A stretch of 64,000 bases of DNA from contig BLAL01000044.1 of assembly GCA_015698045.1 (NCBI GenBank), forward strand, positions 898,501 to 962,500, written 5' to 3'. The notes beneath the pieces are model-generated. The model did no database searches. It was given only the letters and a program-made list of their open reading frames with translations, and was not told the origin of the DNA. How positions within the stretch are numbered: the first letter of the stretch is position 1; each line of letters opens with the position of its first letter. This DNA comes from Rhizophagus clarus (taxonomy: Eukaryota > Glomeromycota > Glomeromycetes > Glomerales > Glomeraceae). This document shows, in pieces, positions 1-13,759 of the stretch. The translations under genes and the position numbers were made by a program.

Positions 1-1899
1 TTAATTCTTTTAAAATGACAATATGTTCAAAAACCTTTTCTGTACAACTGTATGAGGCTCCTACATTACTAAATCTTGTCTGCACTCCATGCCGGAGTTG
101 TGAAAAATTACAATATGCTCAATTATGAAAAAGAGGCATTTAACGTGGTAACATAACTTGTAATACACACTCGAAAATAAAAATATCAGGATTCCAAATT
201 GGATCGAAATATAATTCGAAAGAGATAATAATTAGAGAGAAAATTCTTGATTATATGTAATCTAGATTTGTTTTTTAAGTGGGGAATCCCTAGGCTCGTC
301 TTGCGGAGAGCTAAATCTAACTCACTAAAATGTTTAATAATGCAATTAAAAAAAAAACAGAAATGGTTATGTGATGAAAGAGATGAGATAACATTCACTT
401 GAACATCCTGCTCGATGATTTGTTTATATTTGCCCCAGCTTAAACTGGATCAAAATGAAGAACCTTATACAAAGATGGTTAAGATTTATATATAGTTGTG
501 TTGAGAAAAGAGTGATCGTTAGTTAAATTAGAAAATTGGATTAATTTTAATGAATCGTCAATGAGGCATGAGATTCTCGAAAGGAAGATTGCGTAATAAG
601 ATTGAAGCATACAAACATCGATTTATTTCTGGTTGAACGAAGGATTAAGGTTTCGAGTTAGTCTTTAATGTCTGGCAATTGAATATTTCAACGTTTATCA
701 TGTATTATTTAATTCAGATACCCCCATTTGAAGACATAAAGGTACTGAACTTATAATATAATTGTTAAAAAAAAAAAAAAAAATTGGATGATATATTTAA
801 TTAAGTGTCGCTCAAATGCTAAAATATTCACTTGCTTTGGATCATTTAAGGGAGAATATGATTTATAGATTAAAAGATTAAAGTAATACGTTGATAGTAG
901 TGTTTCATTTGAACTTAGTGTGAACATTCTGGCTTATATTGTAAATTTGATTGTAAATTTGGATCAGGAAGTTTTTAAACAACGTTCGAGGACAGGGAAA
1001 ACTTCGAGATAGCACACTTGAATCTAACTTTATTAGAATGTGAAATTAGTATAATATAATTGTGTATACGAAATTTCATATGAAAATGACCACTGTAAGG
1101 TTCTGACCTTATTTTATAATTTAAGAGAATAATAAACTAACATAAAACTTGTTTCTGACCCATTTTAATTGCTTTATCAAATAATTCTGATAAACATTAT
1201 GCGAGCCTAGAACCAAATTCTGTATACAGGTCTATGTAATACTGTATCTATCTCACTGCCGTTCAAAGATGCAGAGCTGAACTAAACCCTCTACTATTTG
1301 ATTCTCTGACTCAGGTCCTTCAGAGTTCAGGGGTAGTATTAGAATCTCAACGCTATTCTGATCGTGACATTTTGTCACGGTTTTCGTATCTTCCTGCTGA
1401 CGATCACTAGAGTTGGAAACTATCTATACTAATAATGATCCGGTTCATTCGTCCTAATAACCGACATTCTGGATATTATAAAACAGTCGTTAGTTATACT
1501 TATACGAGATATGCAATGTTGGAAAATAAATCAATGGATAATAATATTAATATACGCCGAAATTTTGTTGCTTGCATTCCGTGATTCTAGTATAGCCCTC
1601 AGAAATTTGTACGAGAAAATACAAGTCCTTTCTTGTAAATGTTGGTAGTACGGAATACATATCGTTCATCAAATCTAGTGTCTTACAGATCAAGTTTATT
1701 TAAAGCATAACAGATAACTACTCTAAACTTTAACTTCTCATTTCATTTAATAAGTAATAGTAGAAACTTTATTTCCCTTAACTTTCTGAAGATGTTCACA
1801 ACAGCACATACACGAGACTTCTGCACGTAAGTTCCTTAATCGGCTCCCCAATTACTTCCTCTCCTCTAAGTTCTCACCGAAATTCAGCAACTTCCTTAT
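1..1899. other. AT-rich stretch without recognisable gene
   Basis: I see no convincing coding exon, RNA gene or terminal repeat here. Short open frames are not supported by splice sites or family similarity. The last part (about 1800-1899) may hold an upstream exon of the Uma2-like pseudogene that follows, but I could not fix it. Confidence 0.4.
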
Positions 1900-3055
1900 C
1901 TGCAAATGAAGTTATCGATGTTAATGTGGAAGAACTCATCACTAGCAAAGCCGATGCAAGAGAGAAAAAATGGTGGATCGACGGAAATTATAAAATTATT
2001 GACGAAAATAGGCAAGGTCATAGTCATAACTACATAAATTCGATTCTTTAATGATCATGCTAAAATTTGTTCCATTTTATTGGATTTCCTCTGATCCTTG
2101 TTGAAGGTGTAAGTTCGAAAAAAAAATATGAGATCGCGAATCGTAAAGTATTGAGAGTTTCAAGATGGAAATGTAGTCATAATCGAGTTGCCAAATCGTC
2201 TGCACATTGTGCACTTTATAGACAATTTGTACGTCAGGATCCTCAAGGCACAGTTGATACTTTCAGATCAGCAAGTAGTGTTTGTTTGTGAATGTATATT
2301 ATATTGAATCTAACCATTTTGTATTTTGACCATGCTACTCCAGGACGTATAACAAAGGGTTCTAGTAAACAACCGGACGAATCATTCGTACCAAGACTTC
2401 TGCCTAAGCCTGCCCAAACCCATGTAATTCTCAAGTATTGTTTCTTATTGGAAATACAAAATCCAATCTGAATCTATAATGGTTTAATGGTTTGTAGGGT
2501 AATCCCTGGCCAACCATTATCGTTGAGGTGGCTAATTCAGAAAGTCTTTCGAGAATAATGTCACCAATTCTGGTTGGCGTAGAAGACGTTATTATATTGA
2601 AATTATGGAAGTGGAATTCAAGAAGGGATCAAAACGAAACCCCTTTGCGCCGCCTCACAGTTCAGTATTGTTTTTTAGTGCCATCTCTCTTATTTTATTT
2701 ATCTAATAATTGTCCTGTGTTTTGGCAGTGCTATAAATTCTGTCGAAGAAGAAGCCCTCGAAATTTACATGGGAACTTACAACCAGTCCAAACTGTAAGA
2801 ATTAGTGTATTCTTGGGCGTTTGTTTCTTTTTCAATATCATTTATGAATTTATTTTTTTTAGATTGAATTCGGAACCATTGATGGAAATAATCAACCATA
2901 TAATGGATGCACGGCCGCAGGAACGTGTACTTTAAATATTTCTCCACGTTGTATTTTCTTTCAGAGGCTGTCCTCAAGTCCCACCATACCCGATCGCAAA
3001 TGATGTGATCATTGATTTCTTTCCTATTTAGCAATCAATATTTCGTGCTGTGTAG
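1900..3055 (+). pseudogene. Uma2-like (PD-(D/E)XK) protein, multi-exon pseudogene
   Basis: Four consistent exon segments read as a Uma2-like restriction-endonuclease-fold protein of the kind expanded in Rhizophagus. Segment 2342-2423 gives GSSKQPDESFVP. Intron 2424-2497 leads to NPWPTIIVEVANSESL, the strand carrying the conserved Glu of the nuclease core. Intron 2660-2728 leads to CYKFCRRRSP. Intron 2795-2862 leads to IEFGTIDGNNQ and GCTAAGTCTLNISP. The C-terminal block is shared with the Uma2-like ORF at 40171-41289 (CTRAGMQDYQLTIPANLIF). After ISPRCIF the expected continuation RGCPQVPPYPIANDVIIDFF lies in another frame, and a TAG follows, so I call it broken. The N-terminal part (about 1900-2040, ANEVIDVNVEELITSKADA) is less certain. 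Biochemical role is unknown; the fold suggests DNA cleavage ancestry. Confidence 0.6.
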
Positions 3056-4304
3056 ATTAGTAATAGAATTTTTACAATGTATAGGGTGAAGGAAACACTG
3101 CATATATTTTTTCAAATGCTGTAATATTTTTTAGTATTCTCACAATACGTGCACTCTCTCAAAATATTAACATAAAAATTCTGGCTAATGCATTTTTATG
3201 TATATAATATGTACAAAATAAAAAAATTTGCAGAATAAAGATAATTTTTAAAAATGCTTTATTAATTCTAATAAAATTTGCATATCTCAACCTGTATAAT
3301 TAATTGAAAGCATAATTAATTAAAAGCATCCGATCACTTTTGCCAAGAAAAAATTTTTATTAATACATGCGAAAAATAAATACAAACAAAGCTCGGGACT
3401 GTTGCCCGTGATACATGATGCTTCTATGTTAATACCCTATATTATATAAATAATATAATAATCTGACTATCAAACACCCACTTGATTTGCCCAAACAGGT
3501 TTTCGACAAATCCTCACGGGTTCAAACAGAATTATTAATTGGTAAATGGTGAGGGCGACAAAGAACTTAGCAACCCTTCTACCTTCCCCTTCACTATTAT
3601 TCTCAGAGCTAGATAAAACTAGTATGATTATGACCCAATCTACAGCAGTTGGTACAATTCTATATACATTACATCTTCATGTAAACCACCCACAATTTTT
3701 CAATTGAAGATCTTGCTATATATCATTGATTATTAGATTAGATAGGAATATAAATTTTTCCACAATCTAGAAATACCATTTGCAAATAAAAATAATTAGG
3801 AATTTTTCTTGGATAACTAATAGTTTACACAAATGAAACTATTATTATAATATTTTTTTTTTTTTTAAAAAAAAAAAAATTGCTTTTTTTTGGTAAAAAA
3901 AATAAATTAAAGGTGAAAAAAAAAAAAAAAAAAAAAAATGATTTTACAAAATAATGGGTCAAAAAAATTGATCCAGAATTAATTTAATATAATAAAAATA
4001 TATATAATATATATATTCATAAATTAATGATAAAATTTAAAGAACTTAATAATCTATTAAACAGGTAAACAAGAAAAAAAAAAAGAAAAGGAGAGAGTAA
4101 AAAGGGGAAAGGGAAAAGATGAATAAAAATATAATATACCCATTTTTACGGTGTATTTAAAATATATATTATTAACACATGGAGTATATATAAATATATG
4201 ATACCTTGACCTCCTTTTTACCCTCTCATTACGACACCCTTGTATCCTCCCTTATTAATATATTTATATATTTTTTTTTAATGAATTTTAACAAAATTCC
4301 AATT
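3056..4304. other. Intergenic, AT-rich; contains a dispersed 3'-tail repeat
   Basis: No gene seen. Positions about 3347-3430 hold, in minus orientation, a sequence shared with 39905-39950 and 41640-41735 (core CGCATGTATTAATAAAAA). The rest is low-complexity A/T, including several poly(A) and poly(T) runs near 3850-3950. It probably includes the 3' untranslated region of the following minus-strand gene. Confidence 0.5.
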
Positions 4305-6438
4305 TTAATCAATAGACCATCTTTGTGTATGTCGATTTACGGTTTCAAGACTAAATGCACGACTATTTTCAATAATAGCATCGCGTCCGCCTCCTTGTGA
4401 TGAAAGGCTTCTGCTACGTGAAACTAACATAAACGTAAACGGTTAGTTCCTTACTAATGGGAAAAAATGAAACGGAGTCACAAGATTAATAAACACTTAC
4501 GATGATATTTCAATCCCTTATCAAAATTCTTTAAACAAAGGAAGGATATTGTAAAAGTTACCTATAAAGTAATTAAAATCATTATAAATCAGTATAAAGA
4601 AAAAACCATTTTTTAAGAAATTGTTTGGTTAAATTAAAAATAGAAACTTACTATTCCTAGGGCTAAACAAACAGAAACTGTTCATAATAATATAAAAAAA
4701 AAAGGGTAAGAAATCCATCAATAAAAAAAATTTATAATTTAAAAAAAAATATTAATACATACGGAAAAATGTAACGAAAATCCTAGTTCCATGATATTTT
4801 TCAGGATTCACTGAAACGTCAACTATTTTCCATACAAAATAACCTTCAGCAACACAACATCCTAACATGAAAAGATACATAAGAACCTTTCTCTCCGTTT
4901 GTACCCCCCAAAACCCTACTATAATCATTCCAGTTGATGTTAATACTGATAATATTACGTGTTGTAATATTTCCTTTGTTGCCTCCAAAATAACCACTAA
5001 AGCTAAAAATTGTATCGAAAAACTAAGGAAGAAAAAGACATCGAATTTTAACAGCATTATGAAAACTGTTTATGAAAATAAATAAATAAATGAATAAATA
5101 TTTTTTTTTTTTTTTTTTTCAAAATATTGAATAACAAACAATGTAATTAAACCTACTTTGGTACATTTTATATCGATCTACATGTTTTTTTTTATAAAGA
5201 AAAAATTAATTATTATTTGTAAATAAAATATAAATAAAAGAGATAATATAAATATTTAATTTAAAATACCTCTCATTGCCATATCAGCTCCAATCTTCTT
5301 ATATATTGACCAACCAAATTCTTGATATAATTTGTAAGCCAGGTATGCAAAACTTATTGATGACATTAACATTACTACGATGATAACAATTTCATAAGGA
5401 ACCGCATCTTTGGGAAGAGTATCATTTTGTTGAATAATGAGATCCTGGATGGAAGATGTTATTCCATTATCAACGATTAAAGAGGTTGATTGGTACACTA
5501 ATATTTATTTCATTTATTAGTAGAGGATTCATTTAAATCATGTACTCGAACAAAAAAAAAAAAAATTCTTAAATGACTTTATAAATTATTCACCTTGAAT
5601 TGCAGAGAAAGACAAACCAGCAAATATAAATAAACTTAATGCAATAAGTTGAATTGTATTTTGACGATAAAGCTGTTATTAAATTAACAATAAAAATTTT
5701 TGAATAATAAAAATAATAATTAGATTTAAAAAAAAAAAAAAATAATAATAATAAAAAATATCAACATTTTTAAATAAAATTTAATCTCTCACCGCATCAA
5801 CACATATTACTAATTGAAAAAATTGACTTGCAATAAACAAAACATGATATATTGTCATACTTCTTCCTTGAGCATATATATCAGTAAAACCTTGCAATAA
5901 AGTTGGATCATCCTTCACTTTACTTTCAAATTGAGATATTTCACTAACAGCCTTTGTATGTACTGCAAGAACAAAACCTTCCAGTACTGATACAGCGAAT
6001 GCTTGACATAGCGATACGATCAATGCATATCGGGCATAATAGGATTGGCCAAACTATAAATAGCGAGAGGGTCAAAAATTTGGTTAGTTTAAAAAAAAAA
6101 AAAAGAAAAATAAAGGTAAATATTTTTAAAAAAATTTCCTAATTACGAAAGTCGAAAAATAATTTTTTTTTTTTATAAATTTATTTAATTCATTTAATTT
6201 TATATAATTTTTTTTTTTTTTTGGTTATTATAAATTTGTTTTTTTTTTCAAGCCATTTATTATTATAAAAGTCAAATGGCTTTTAAAGGTCACAGAAAGA
6301 GAAAAAAAAATTTTTTTGTGACAAATAGGAAAATATTTTTTAAAAAGCCTTAATAATGTTCATTTATATAATTAAGCCTCTACAAGAAAGTAAGAAGTGG
6401 CTTAAACATACCAGTTTTTCGGCCAGCGATCCAAACAT
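4305..6438 (-). CDS. Multi-span membrane protein, UPF0658 Golgi-like (8 exons)
   Basis: Eight exons join with matching phases into a 367-aa protein: 6412-6438, 5793-6053, 5594-5672, 5270-5497, 4763-5065, 4652-4677, 4501-4561 and 4305-4423. The start MFGSLAEKL is the only ATG after an upstream in-frame stop. About eight hydrophobic segments are visible, for example around YYARYALIVSLC, IYHVLFIASQFFQL, QLIALSLFIFAGL, YEIVIIVVMLMSSISF, MLLKFDVFFFLSFSIQF, VILSVLTSTGMIIVGFWG, VLMYLFMLGCCVAEGYF and GIVTFTISFLCLKNF. A hydrophilic Ser/Arg-rich tail (LSRSRSLSSQGGGRD) ends the chain and probably faces the cytosol. The MLLKFD-FFFL-QF and KNFDKGLK patterns recall fungal UPF0658 Golgi membrane proteins; this family name is from memory. 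Function is unknown. The 26-nt sixth exon is unusually small but preserves frame. Confidence 0.8.
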
Positions 6439-7842
6439 GTTTGGTAAATTCAAGTCAAATATATGTATTTATTGACGTAAAATATATAACGTAAGAAACG
6501 TAAGCCAGTAAAGGAAGAAAAAAAAAAGGAATGAAGCGCCAAGAGCTAAGAGTCCAAAGCTCTACGTGCGTTGGAGAAAGATGGGTAAGGCTGACTATTT
6601 ACCAAAAATATTATCGGACAAGATTTTCGGTGAACGGACCCTAACAATAAAGGGAAGGTATGGGTCGCTAAGGGTAAAGGATGATCGTAATGCATGGTGC
6701 GTAACGCACATTTTCAAATTCGCTTCTATATAAATAAACTATTAAAACACAATGATGATTAGCTAAATACCTTTCTATTTTTGACGCGGAAATCCCGGGA
6801 ATTCTATATCAGTATGTCGGAAATCCATTAATATGATGTGATTACAGAATTGAAAATTTTGTGGATTGACAAAATTGACAAAATAAATTAATAAAAAAAA
6901 AAAAATAATTTATTTTATGCAAGTCAAAACTTTAAAAAAATATTTTTTATGCAAGACAGTGCATATTTAAAAATATTTTTTAAAAGAAAATACTGCAATA
7001 TTTGTTTTTTTTTATAATTAGTAAATTCGTATCAGATTTATTGTGCATACCGAAATATAACGATCCTATTATCCCCCATGCGCCTATCTTTTTTCACTAT
7101 TCCATTGACAGTAACAAACATAACATTATTTCTAATTTGAAACGTGCAAAATTTTGTTATTGTTTTTATTTAAGAAAAATTTCCTTAGAATCAGGTACCA
7201 GGCCAAATTCTTGTAGAAATTACTTATATGTAAAGTGAAATATTACTAAATCCATACTCTTTTTTTTTTGTTTTAAAAAAAAACCATAATTAATAAAAAA
7301 AAAATTATAATAATAAAATTACATTAAGACTAAATAGACAAAAATATAAGATCAACAACAAACGATATAAATAAATTTATACCGTACTTTTTTTACAAAA
7401 AATAATAATAAAGTAAAAGGGGAAGAAAAAAGAAGAAGAAAATAAAGAAAGAAAGAAAAGGTTGATTATGTTACAAAAAAAAAAAAAATGGTTTAATCGC
7501 ACTCAACCCCCATAAAATTATATTTATAAAAGCCCATAATACAATAAAAATATAAGTTTTTAATTTTTTGTTATAAAGCAAACCCAACCCAATATATAAT
7601 AATATCAATAATATCAAATAAAAAAAAAGCCCAATATATAAGAAAAACTATACACTATAATTAATATTTTTTTTTTTGGGAAATAAAATATATACAAAGT
7701 TTTCGATTCCCTTATTCAAAAAAAAAAGAAGGGAATTTTATGATAAAGATTATGTAAAAGAACAAACAGTGTCTGAAAGAATATAATGTCCTTTCTTTTT
7801 GAAATTATTAATTGTCCATAAAATTTTGAGTTATCAGATAAC
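6439..7842. other. Intergenic between two minus-strand genes
   Basis: No gene seen. The part nearest 6440-6760 has higher GC and probably holds the promoter and 5' leader of the membrane-protein gene. 7260-7700 is A/T homopolymer-rich and probably contains the 3' untranslated region of the RasGEF gene. Confidence 0.5.
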
Positions 7843-10800
7843 TTATCTTCGTACTCTACTCGTACTAGAGGATCTTTGAATTCGAGGTTCTAGTTCCAAA
7901 GATCTATTATATAATTCCTAAAATTAAAAGATTCATTCATTATCGTTATTATATGTATAATAAGCTTTTGAGTATGAAAAAATTAAATTTGTATACTTAC
8001 ATCATCGTTCATAACCACTGTTTCGGAAATAAAATTTTCAATAAATTTATTGTTCTTAGCATTATACGATCTATAAATTTACAAAGATAAATTAATATAT
8101 TACAATTAATGATAATGATGATGTTAAATCAATACATACTTCTTTTGAAAATTTCGTATCATGTTAATTATATCTCCCATAAGAGAGAATTTGTTCCAAT
8201 GAACTCTGCCATCTTCTTGAAAGTCTCTGTTACCTTCACCAATAGATAATAAATCTTGTAAATGAATACCACTATATTTGATTTAAAAAAAAGGAATAAG
8301 TAACTGATTAGTAAAATAATTTAGAAAATGACATGATTAAATCATAAAAAAAGATACACACAGATAAGGTATCGCAAATTGTTCATCATGTCCACGTGAT
8401 GGAGCCTTCAAGGCCAATCGATAGTTACCAAAAGACTTGTCTGTTGACATCAATACTTCTAAATTATGAAATTTTTTATATGTCGATTTTCCTTTTATGA
8501 GTTCACGTGTGCGACGAAGCCTCGCAATTGGAGCAGAATTTATTGCAGCGATAATTGCCATTAAAGTATTGTAATTATTTGATTCTCTGACGATCTAATA
8601 AGAATAAATTGAAGAACTTTAGGAAATAATTTCTTAAATATACGAGGATCATCAATTTTATTTTATATGCTTACTATTGCAACTTTCATGAACTTCTTTA
8701 ACATTGCTGCACGATTTTTCAATTTGTCTTGTGATAAAATGATTGTAGAAACCCTATTATATATATATATATATATATTTTTTTTAACAAAAAAAAAAAA
8801 TTAAGTCATTAATTAAAATAATTAAACCTTTTTTAATAAAATCACTCCATTTCTTACCAGTTTGAAATAAGATTAAAATGTTTAATAGATTGTGCAACCC
8901 TTCCGTTTTCACGTTGAGGACTTCCTTGTGGAGACCAAATGTGCCTTAATAAGTCTCTTGGCGTAATTCTTTTGAAAAGTTGAAATTCCTGAAACGTTAA
9001 TTCATTCGCAATAAATTTTTCGGGCAATTCTTCGAATGGTACTTGACATATAGGTCTTCCAGTTGGCCCATTGTTATTTAGAATAATTATGGAAGCTTTA
9101 CGATGATTTAAAAGACTTGGTCGAACAACTTGTAAGGCATCATTTTGATCATCACTTAAGATCCAGTTACCGATACCGCTATCTTTTTTCGTACCAATTG
9201 TAGTTCTTTTCAATTTTTCTGCCCTTTCCTCTTTAGTAATCACATCATCATCAACATCAGTTAATCCCCAAAAAGAATCAGGATCTTCTTCAGGTTCTGT
9301 GCCATAAACTAATGATTTAAGAGTAATAGCATAGTACGCGAGATGAGGTCTGCTTGATATTACGTCAAAGAACTTTCGTAACATATGTCGAGTATGAGGG
9401 TGAATCATATCATTAGGATGTTGGTTTAACCAATTATACAACAAGTTACAAATTCTAGTAAAAAAAAATGACATCAAAATAAATTTAATAAGAAATTTAA
9501 TTTTTCTTTTTTTTTTTTTTTTATAAGATTAATCGAATAAACTTACTTCTCGTGCGTTGTATTTCGATTATCTTTTATATCTTTTTCACATTCATGAAAT
9601 CTTTGATTTAATTTGATTAAAACATCTCTAGGTCTCATGAAGGTTCGATAAACGACAAAGAACGTTATTGTAAATGGATCGTCATGTGTACCATATTGAC
9701 CTCCGATGGTTAATCGATAAATCAATTCATCGATCGTCATACCATCCGTACGATTTCTATGAATTAAATTAATAAAATACTTGATAAATAATGACGGAAG
9801 AATAACAAACAAACTTTTTGATTGAAAGATCCATTCCAAAAAAAAAAAAATTTATATAGAAACAACATACCCAGTACATTTAATTTGACCCCTATCAATA
9901 GAATCATTTGAAAATAGACCATCTAAGGAATTATTACTTTTTTCACTCATCGAACTTAGAACAGAATCATAACTTGCAGTTGAGATTCTATTATTTACAG
10001 ATCTTGTAGAGAAACCTTCTTCTTCAGATTCTTTCACTTGTAATAAATTAGTTGAAGGTAAAATTGATCGTCTTTTTTCGGTATGATAAAGTTTATTTGG
10101 AGATGATGGAGCAGAAGGAAGCGACGTTTGAGATAAGATTGAAGGTGTTGGAGGTGTTGGAGGTGGTGTTATTGCTATTTATTGAAGAAGAATGATTTAA
10201 AAAAAATTTCGAAATATGAGAAAAGAACATGAAAGAAAATTAATTAAGAAATTCACCTTCTTCATCACTGCTTAACATGTTTAAGGGAGATCTCACTATT
10301 TTTAAAAAAAAAAAAAAAGTGAATTTATATTATTATTTATAAAATATTATATATATAATTCAATATTCAATATGATTATTATTAACCTACATTTTCGTGA
10401 ATTGGCTTTTGGAGTACCGAAATGAGAGGAATAACGACTGCTCATAAATCGTACGGCTGGTAAATTTGAAAACCTTCTTCGTCCTCTTGGTTCATGACTT
10501 AAATCACTCGATGTTCTTCTGTGACTTAATGATACCTTATCCGATTCAGCGTCACTACTAACGTTTTGTAAAAATAAAGAGTCCGAAGACGATTCAGCTG
10601 CCTTATGTACTTTATTTTGATTATGTCGAGAGAAATCTAAAAGATGAAAAAGAAAAAAAAATAAATAAATCATTCATATTATAAATTATAATTATAATAA
10701 AAAATAAACAAACCTCTATGCCGTATTGCTAATCTTAATAACATTGAAAATACATCATGTATTTTCTGTATTCCAGAATCAGAACGTGTATTCAATTCAA

Positions 10801-11805
10801 CAAAACCAATATGAAATAAATCGCCAAGCTTTGGACCAAATGAAGCATCAACTTTACGTTTTGATAATTCACAATCCGCTTTACAAGCAGCTAGTATTGT
10901 TGGAATTTGAAATTCTTTAAAAGCACCTATAAAAGAAAAATATATTATACAAGATTAAAATCATACGATAGTAAAAATTAGTAAAAATTGATTACGTACT
11001 TAGAAGCCATGCTATATTTGCTATTGATTCACGTGAAGTGACGTCATAACAAACTAGAATTCCATCGATTTCAGGGAGCTCCTAGGAAAAAAATTTTTTA
11101 CTATATTAGACAAATTCAAGTATTACTTATTAAATAGTTAATAATCTTACTTTTGGCCATTGTAATGGAGCTTTCATGTCAAAAACATTTTCTTGAATTT
11201 CCAACACTTCGACTGGGTACTCTTGATCATCGACCTCGATTTCTGATGCAAAAGTTGGTGCTAAACAGGAAAGAGAAGAAAATAATAAATAAACAATAAA
11301 TTATTATATAATAATAATAAATATCTTTAATAAATTACTTCTTAATATATCCTGTTCTACGCCAATATTTTTTATTGGTGTTAGATTATTCAAACCCGTT
11401 CGCACAATTGTTGATTTACCAACAGTTGGTTTACCGATCAAAGCAATCACGTAAGTATCATCTTGTGAACTTGTTGTTGATTGATCACTTATGGATGACT
11501 TCTTTTAAAAAGAAATTAAAACATAAATTAATTTCCATCAATGTAATTAAATGTCAAAAAACAAATATAATGTAATAGAAAATATATTATACCTTTTCAT
11601 TTATAAACCAATTACCATGACTGAATACATTTCCATCAATGCTACCATTTCTCTTTTTCACGTTTATAGGTTTTGACTTCAAAGAATCCATAGAAACAGC
11701 CTTCTTTAGAGGTTTACTGCTCTCTGTCTTATCATTAGATTCAACGTTTTTTGGTATGACATTTGATGTTGAAAATGCTGTTTGATTTCGTATTAAATGC
11801 CACAT
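7843..11805 (-). CDS. Ras-like GTPase domain fused to RasGEF (multi-exon)
   Basis: A gene of roughly a dozen exons, from MWHLIRN at 11805 to a TAA at 7843-7845. Exon 1 (11593-11805) is a Ser/Lys-rich N-terminus. Exon 2 carries a P-loop, GKPTVGKS, at about residues 94-101. The next exons continue a small-GTPase fold: EVDDQEYPVEVLEIQE, GILVCYDVTSRESI, and CKAD as the G4 motif. The usual DxxG switch motif is not visible. A Ser/Pro-rich linker (about 9880-10640) precedes a RasGEF_N domain (DELIYRLTIGG, FVVYRTF; 9543-9839 and 8854-9477). The catalytic RasGEF (CDC25-like) domain follows, including FQEFQLFKRITPRDLL, KFMKVAIIVRESNNYNTLM, LRRTRELIKGKSTYKK and GIHLQDLLSIGEGN. The tail reads LELEPRIQRSSS. 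It should promote GDP release from a Ras- or Rap-type GTPase in signalling or polarity. Whether the N-terminal GTPase-like domain hydrolyses GTP is open. Confidence 0.85.
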
Positions 11806-13759
11806 TTTTGCTGATAAATCTCGTTCAAATTGGGTGAAGATTTTTTTTTTTCGTGGCCGCGGTTTCGGGTTTGATCACCAATATTATATAGACACGTAAC
11901 TTGGTTTTTTTTTTGGGTTTTTTTTTTTTTTTTTTTAAACTAAATTATACAAGTTTTGATTGAGGGGGAAAAAAAAAAATATATTTTTAAAATAAATACG
12001 TTTTGATAATTAAAAAATAATTCCAAAAAATTTTTTTTTTTTTTATTTGTCGTTCTCGTAGATAAAGTTTTTTTTTTTTTTTTTTTTTTTTTTCAATAAA
12101 AAAAATTGAATATATGAATAAAATTAAACGGAGGTTACTTTAACATTAATCAAAAAAAATTTTTTCGGGTAATAATGCAAATATTATTAAAAGACAATGA
12201 TTATTGTTTAAAAAATGTTTAATAATAATAATATTAATAATATTATGACGAAATAAATCCAAATAGGATCTAAAAATAAACAAAACGCGTTCGAAAGGTC
12301 TTTTTGAATTGTATTATTGTTTTTTTTTTTTAAAGTTTGAAACTATTTGATTTCAAACCTATTTTTTTTTTTCGTGAGGTAAAACTCGTGAGATAAAAAA
12401 AAAAAAAAATATTTTTTTTTTTTTAGAAGAAAAAAAAATTTTATATTCAAATATAAAAAAGGACAATCGGGAAATATTCTCCCAACTATAGAAATAAAAC
12501 TCCAAAATGTTTAATTATGTACATAAATATAGTAAATGGCTTAAGATTTCAGAAATTATGAATGATATGATATCATTCACAAAAACTTCCCCCCCCCCCG
12601 AAAAATTCTCCTAAACAGCTAGCTCAGTAGATATTATACCCACCTTCTGTTTAAAGCTTCTTTTATTATTTATTGACGATCAATGAATATTCTTTTATCG
12701 ATAGAGGTATTTATTATATGAAACATCTGAATTATGATCACCTTTTCTTTTAAAAAAAAAAAAAAAAAATAAAAAAATAAAAAAAAAAAAATAAATAAAA
12801 TAGTGAAAGAATACGAGAATGAGGGGCGAAAAAGGATCGATGACTTTTTATACAGTAATGAGCGGCACAATATATATATATAATATAATAATATTTATTG
12901 TACTAAAAAAGTACAATATAAATTATATAATACTATATATATTAGATATATACATAAAAATGTGATATCGAAATTAAAACAATTGAAAACTTTAGCGTGT
13001 GTGTCCATATGAAAATTTGTGGGGAAAATGAAAATTTTTTGGATGAGAAAAAAAAATTTGTTACATTGTTGTTGGAAAAGTTGAAACGAAATGTTACACA
13101 TCATAAAATAGTGGGTATTACTACTGCCAATTTTTTTACAATGTCTTTTGATAACTAATTTTAGTTCATGAGAAATACATAATAACTATCTAATAGTAGT
13201 ATATAAAAATTTACAAAAATTACAAAATTAAATAAGGAAATATGTAACTTTTTCCTTGAAGATCCATTCCGTCATAATAACAAAGAACAATTTTAATATA
13301 TAACCTATATATTGTACATTTTGGTATGGTCTTACTACATTAATTTTCCCGCCTAAGAAATTTTTGATCGTACTTGTAAACAAGATCTGTTTGATGCAGT
13401 CATAACTCATAACGGTATTATAGTTTAAAAATTGTGTTATTTTTAAAAATCATGTCATAAAATAATTTTTTTTATTTGTTGAATGAATTCAATGATAATT
13501 TAATGATGTAAATGATGATGTATAAATAAATATAATGAGACGGCAGTTTTTTTTTTTTTTTTTGTTTGTGTGTAACATCAAATGTTCATACTTGGATATT
13601 TTTTCTTATAAAAGATAATTCCTCAAACGTTTATCCCCATGTCATGGGGGAGGGGAGGGAAGACAAAGTGATTGCTAAGCCCAAGGAATTTTTTATTTTT
13701 TTATTTTTTTATTTTATTTTATTTTAATTCCTTAAAAGAATAGAAAGTTGTTTTACTAT
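11806..13759. other. Intergenic, homopolymer-rich
   Basis: The region next to 11806 is a dense poly(T)/poly(A) stretch, probably the promoter and leader of the RasGEF gene. A C11 run lies near 12590. Small open frames such as those near 12895-13104 and 13228-13410 (minus) look like composition artefacts, and I found no splice-supported gene. 13680-13730 is T/A-rich and may serve as the 3' end of the next minus-strand gene. Confidence 0.45.

Noticed and set aside
4867..5085. Plus-strand 72-aa ORF
   Set aside because: It is the antisense of exon 5 of the multi-span membrane protein gene.
12670..13410. Small minus-strand ORFs rich in Phe, Ile and Tyr
   Set aside because: Composition follows the A/T background; no splice-supported extension or recognisable domain.
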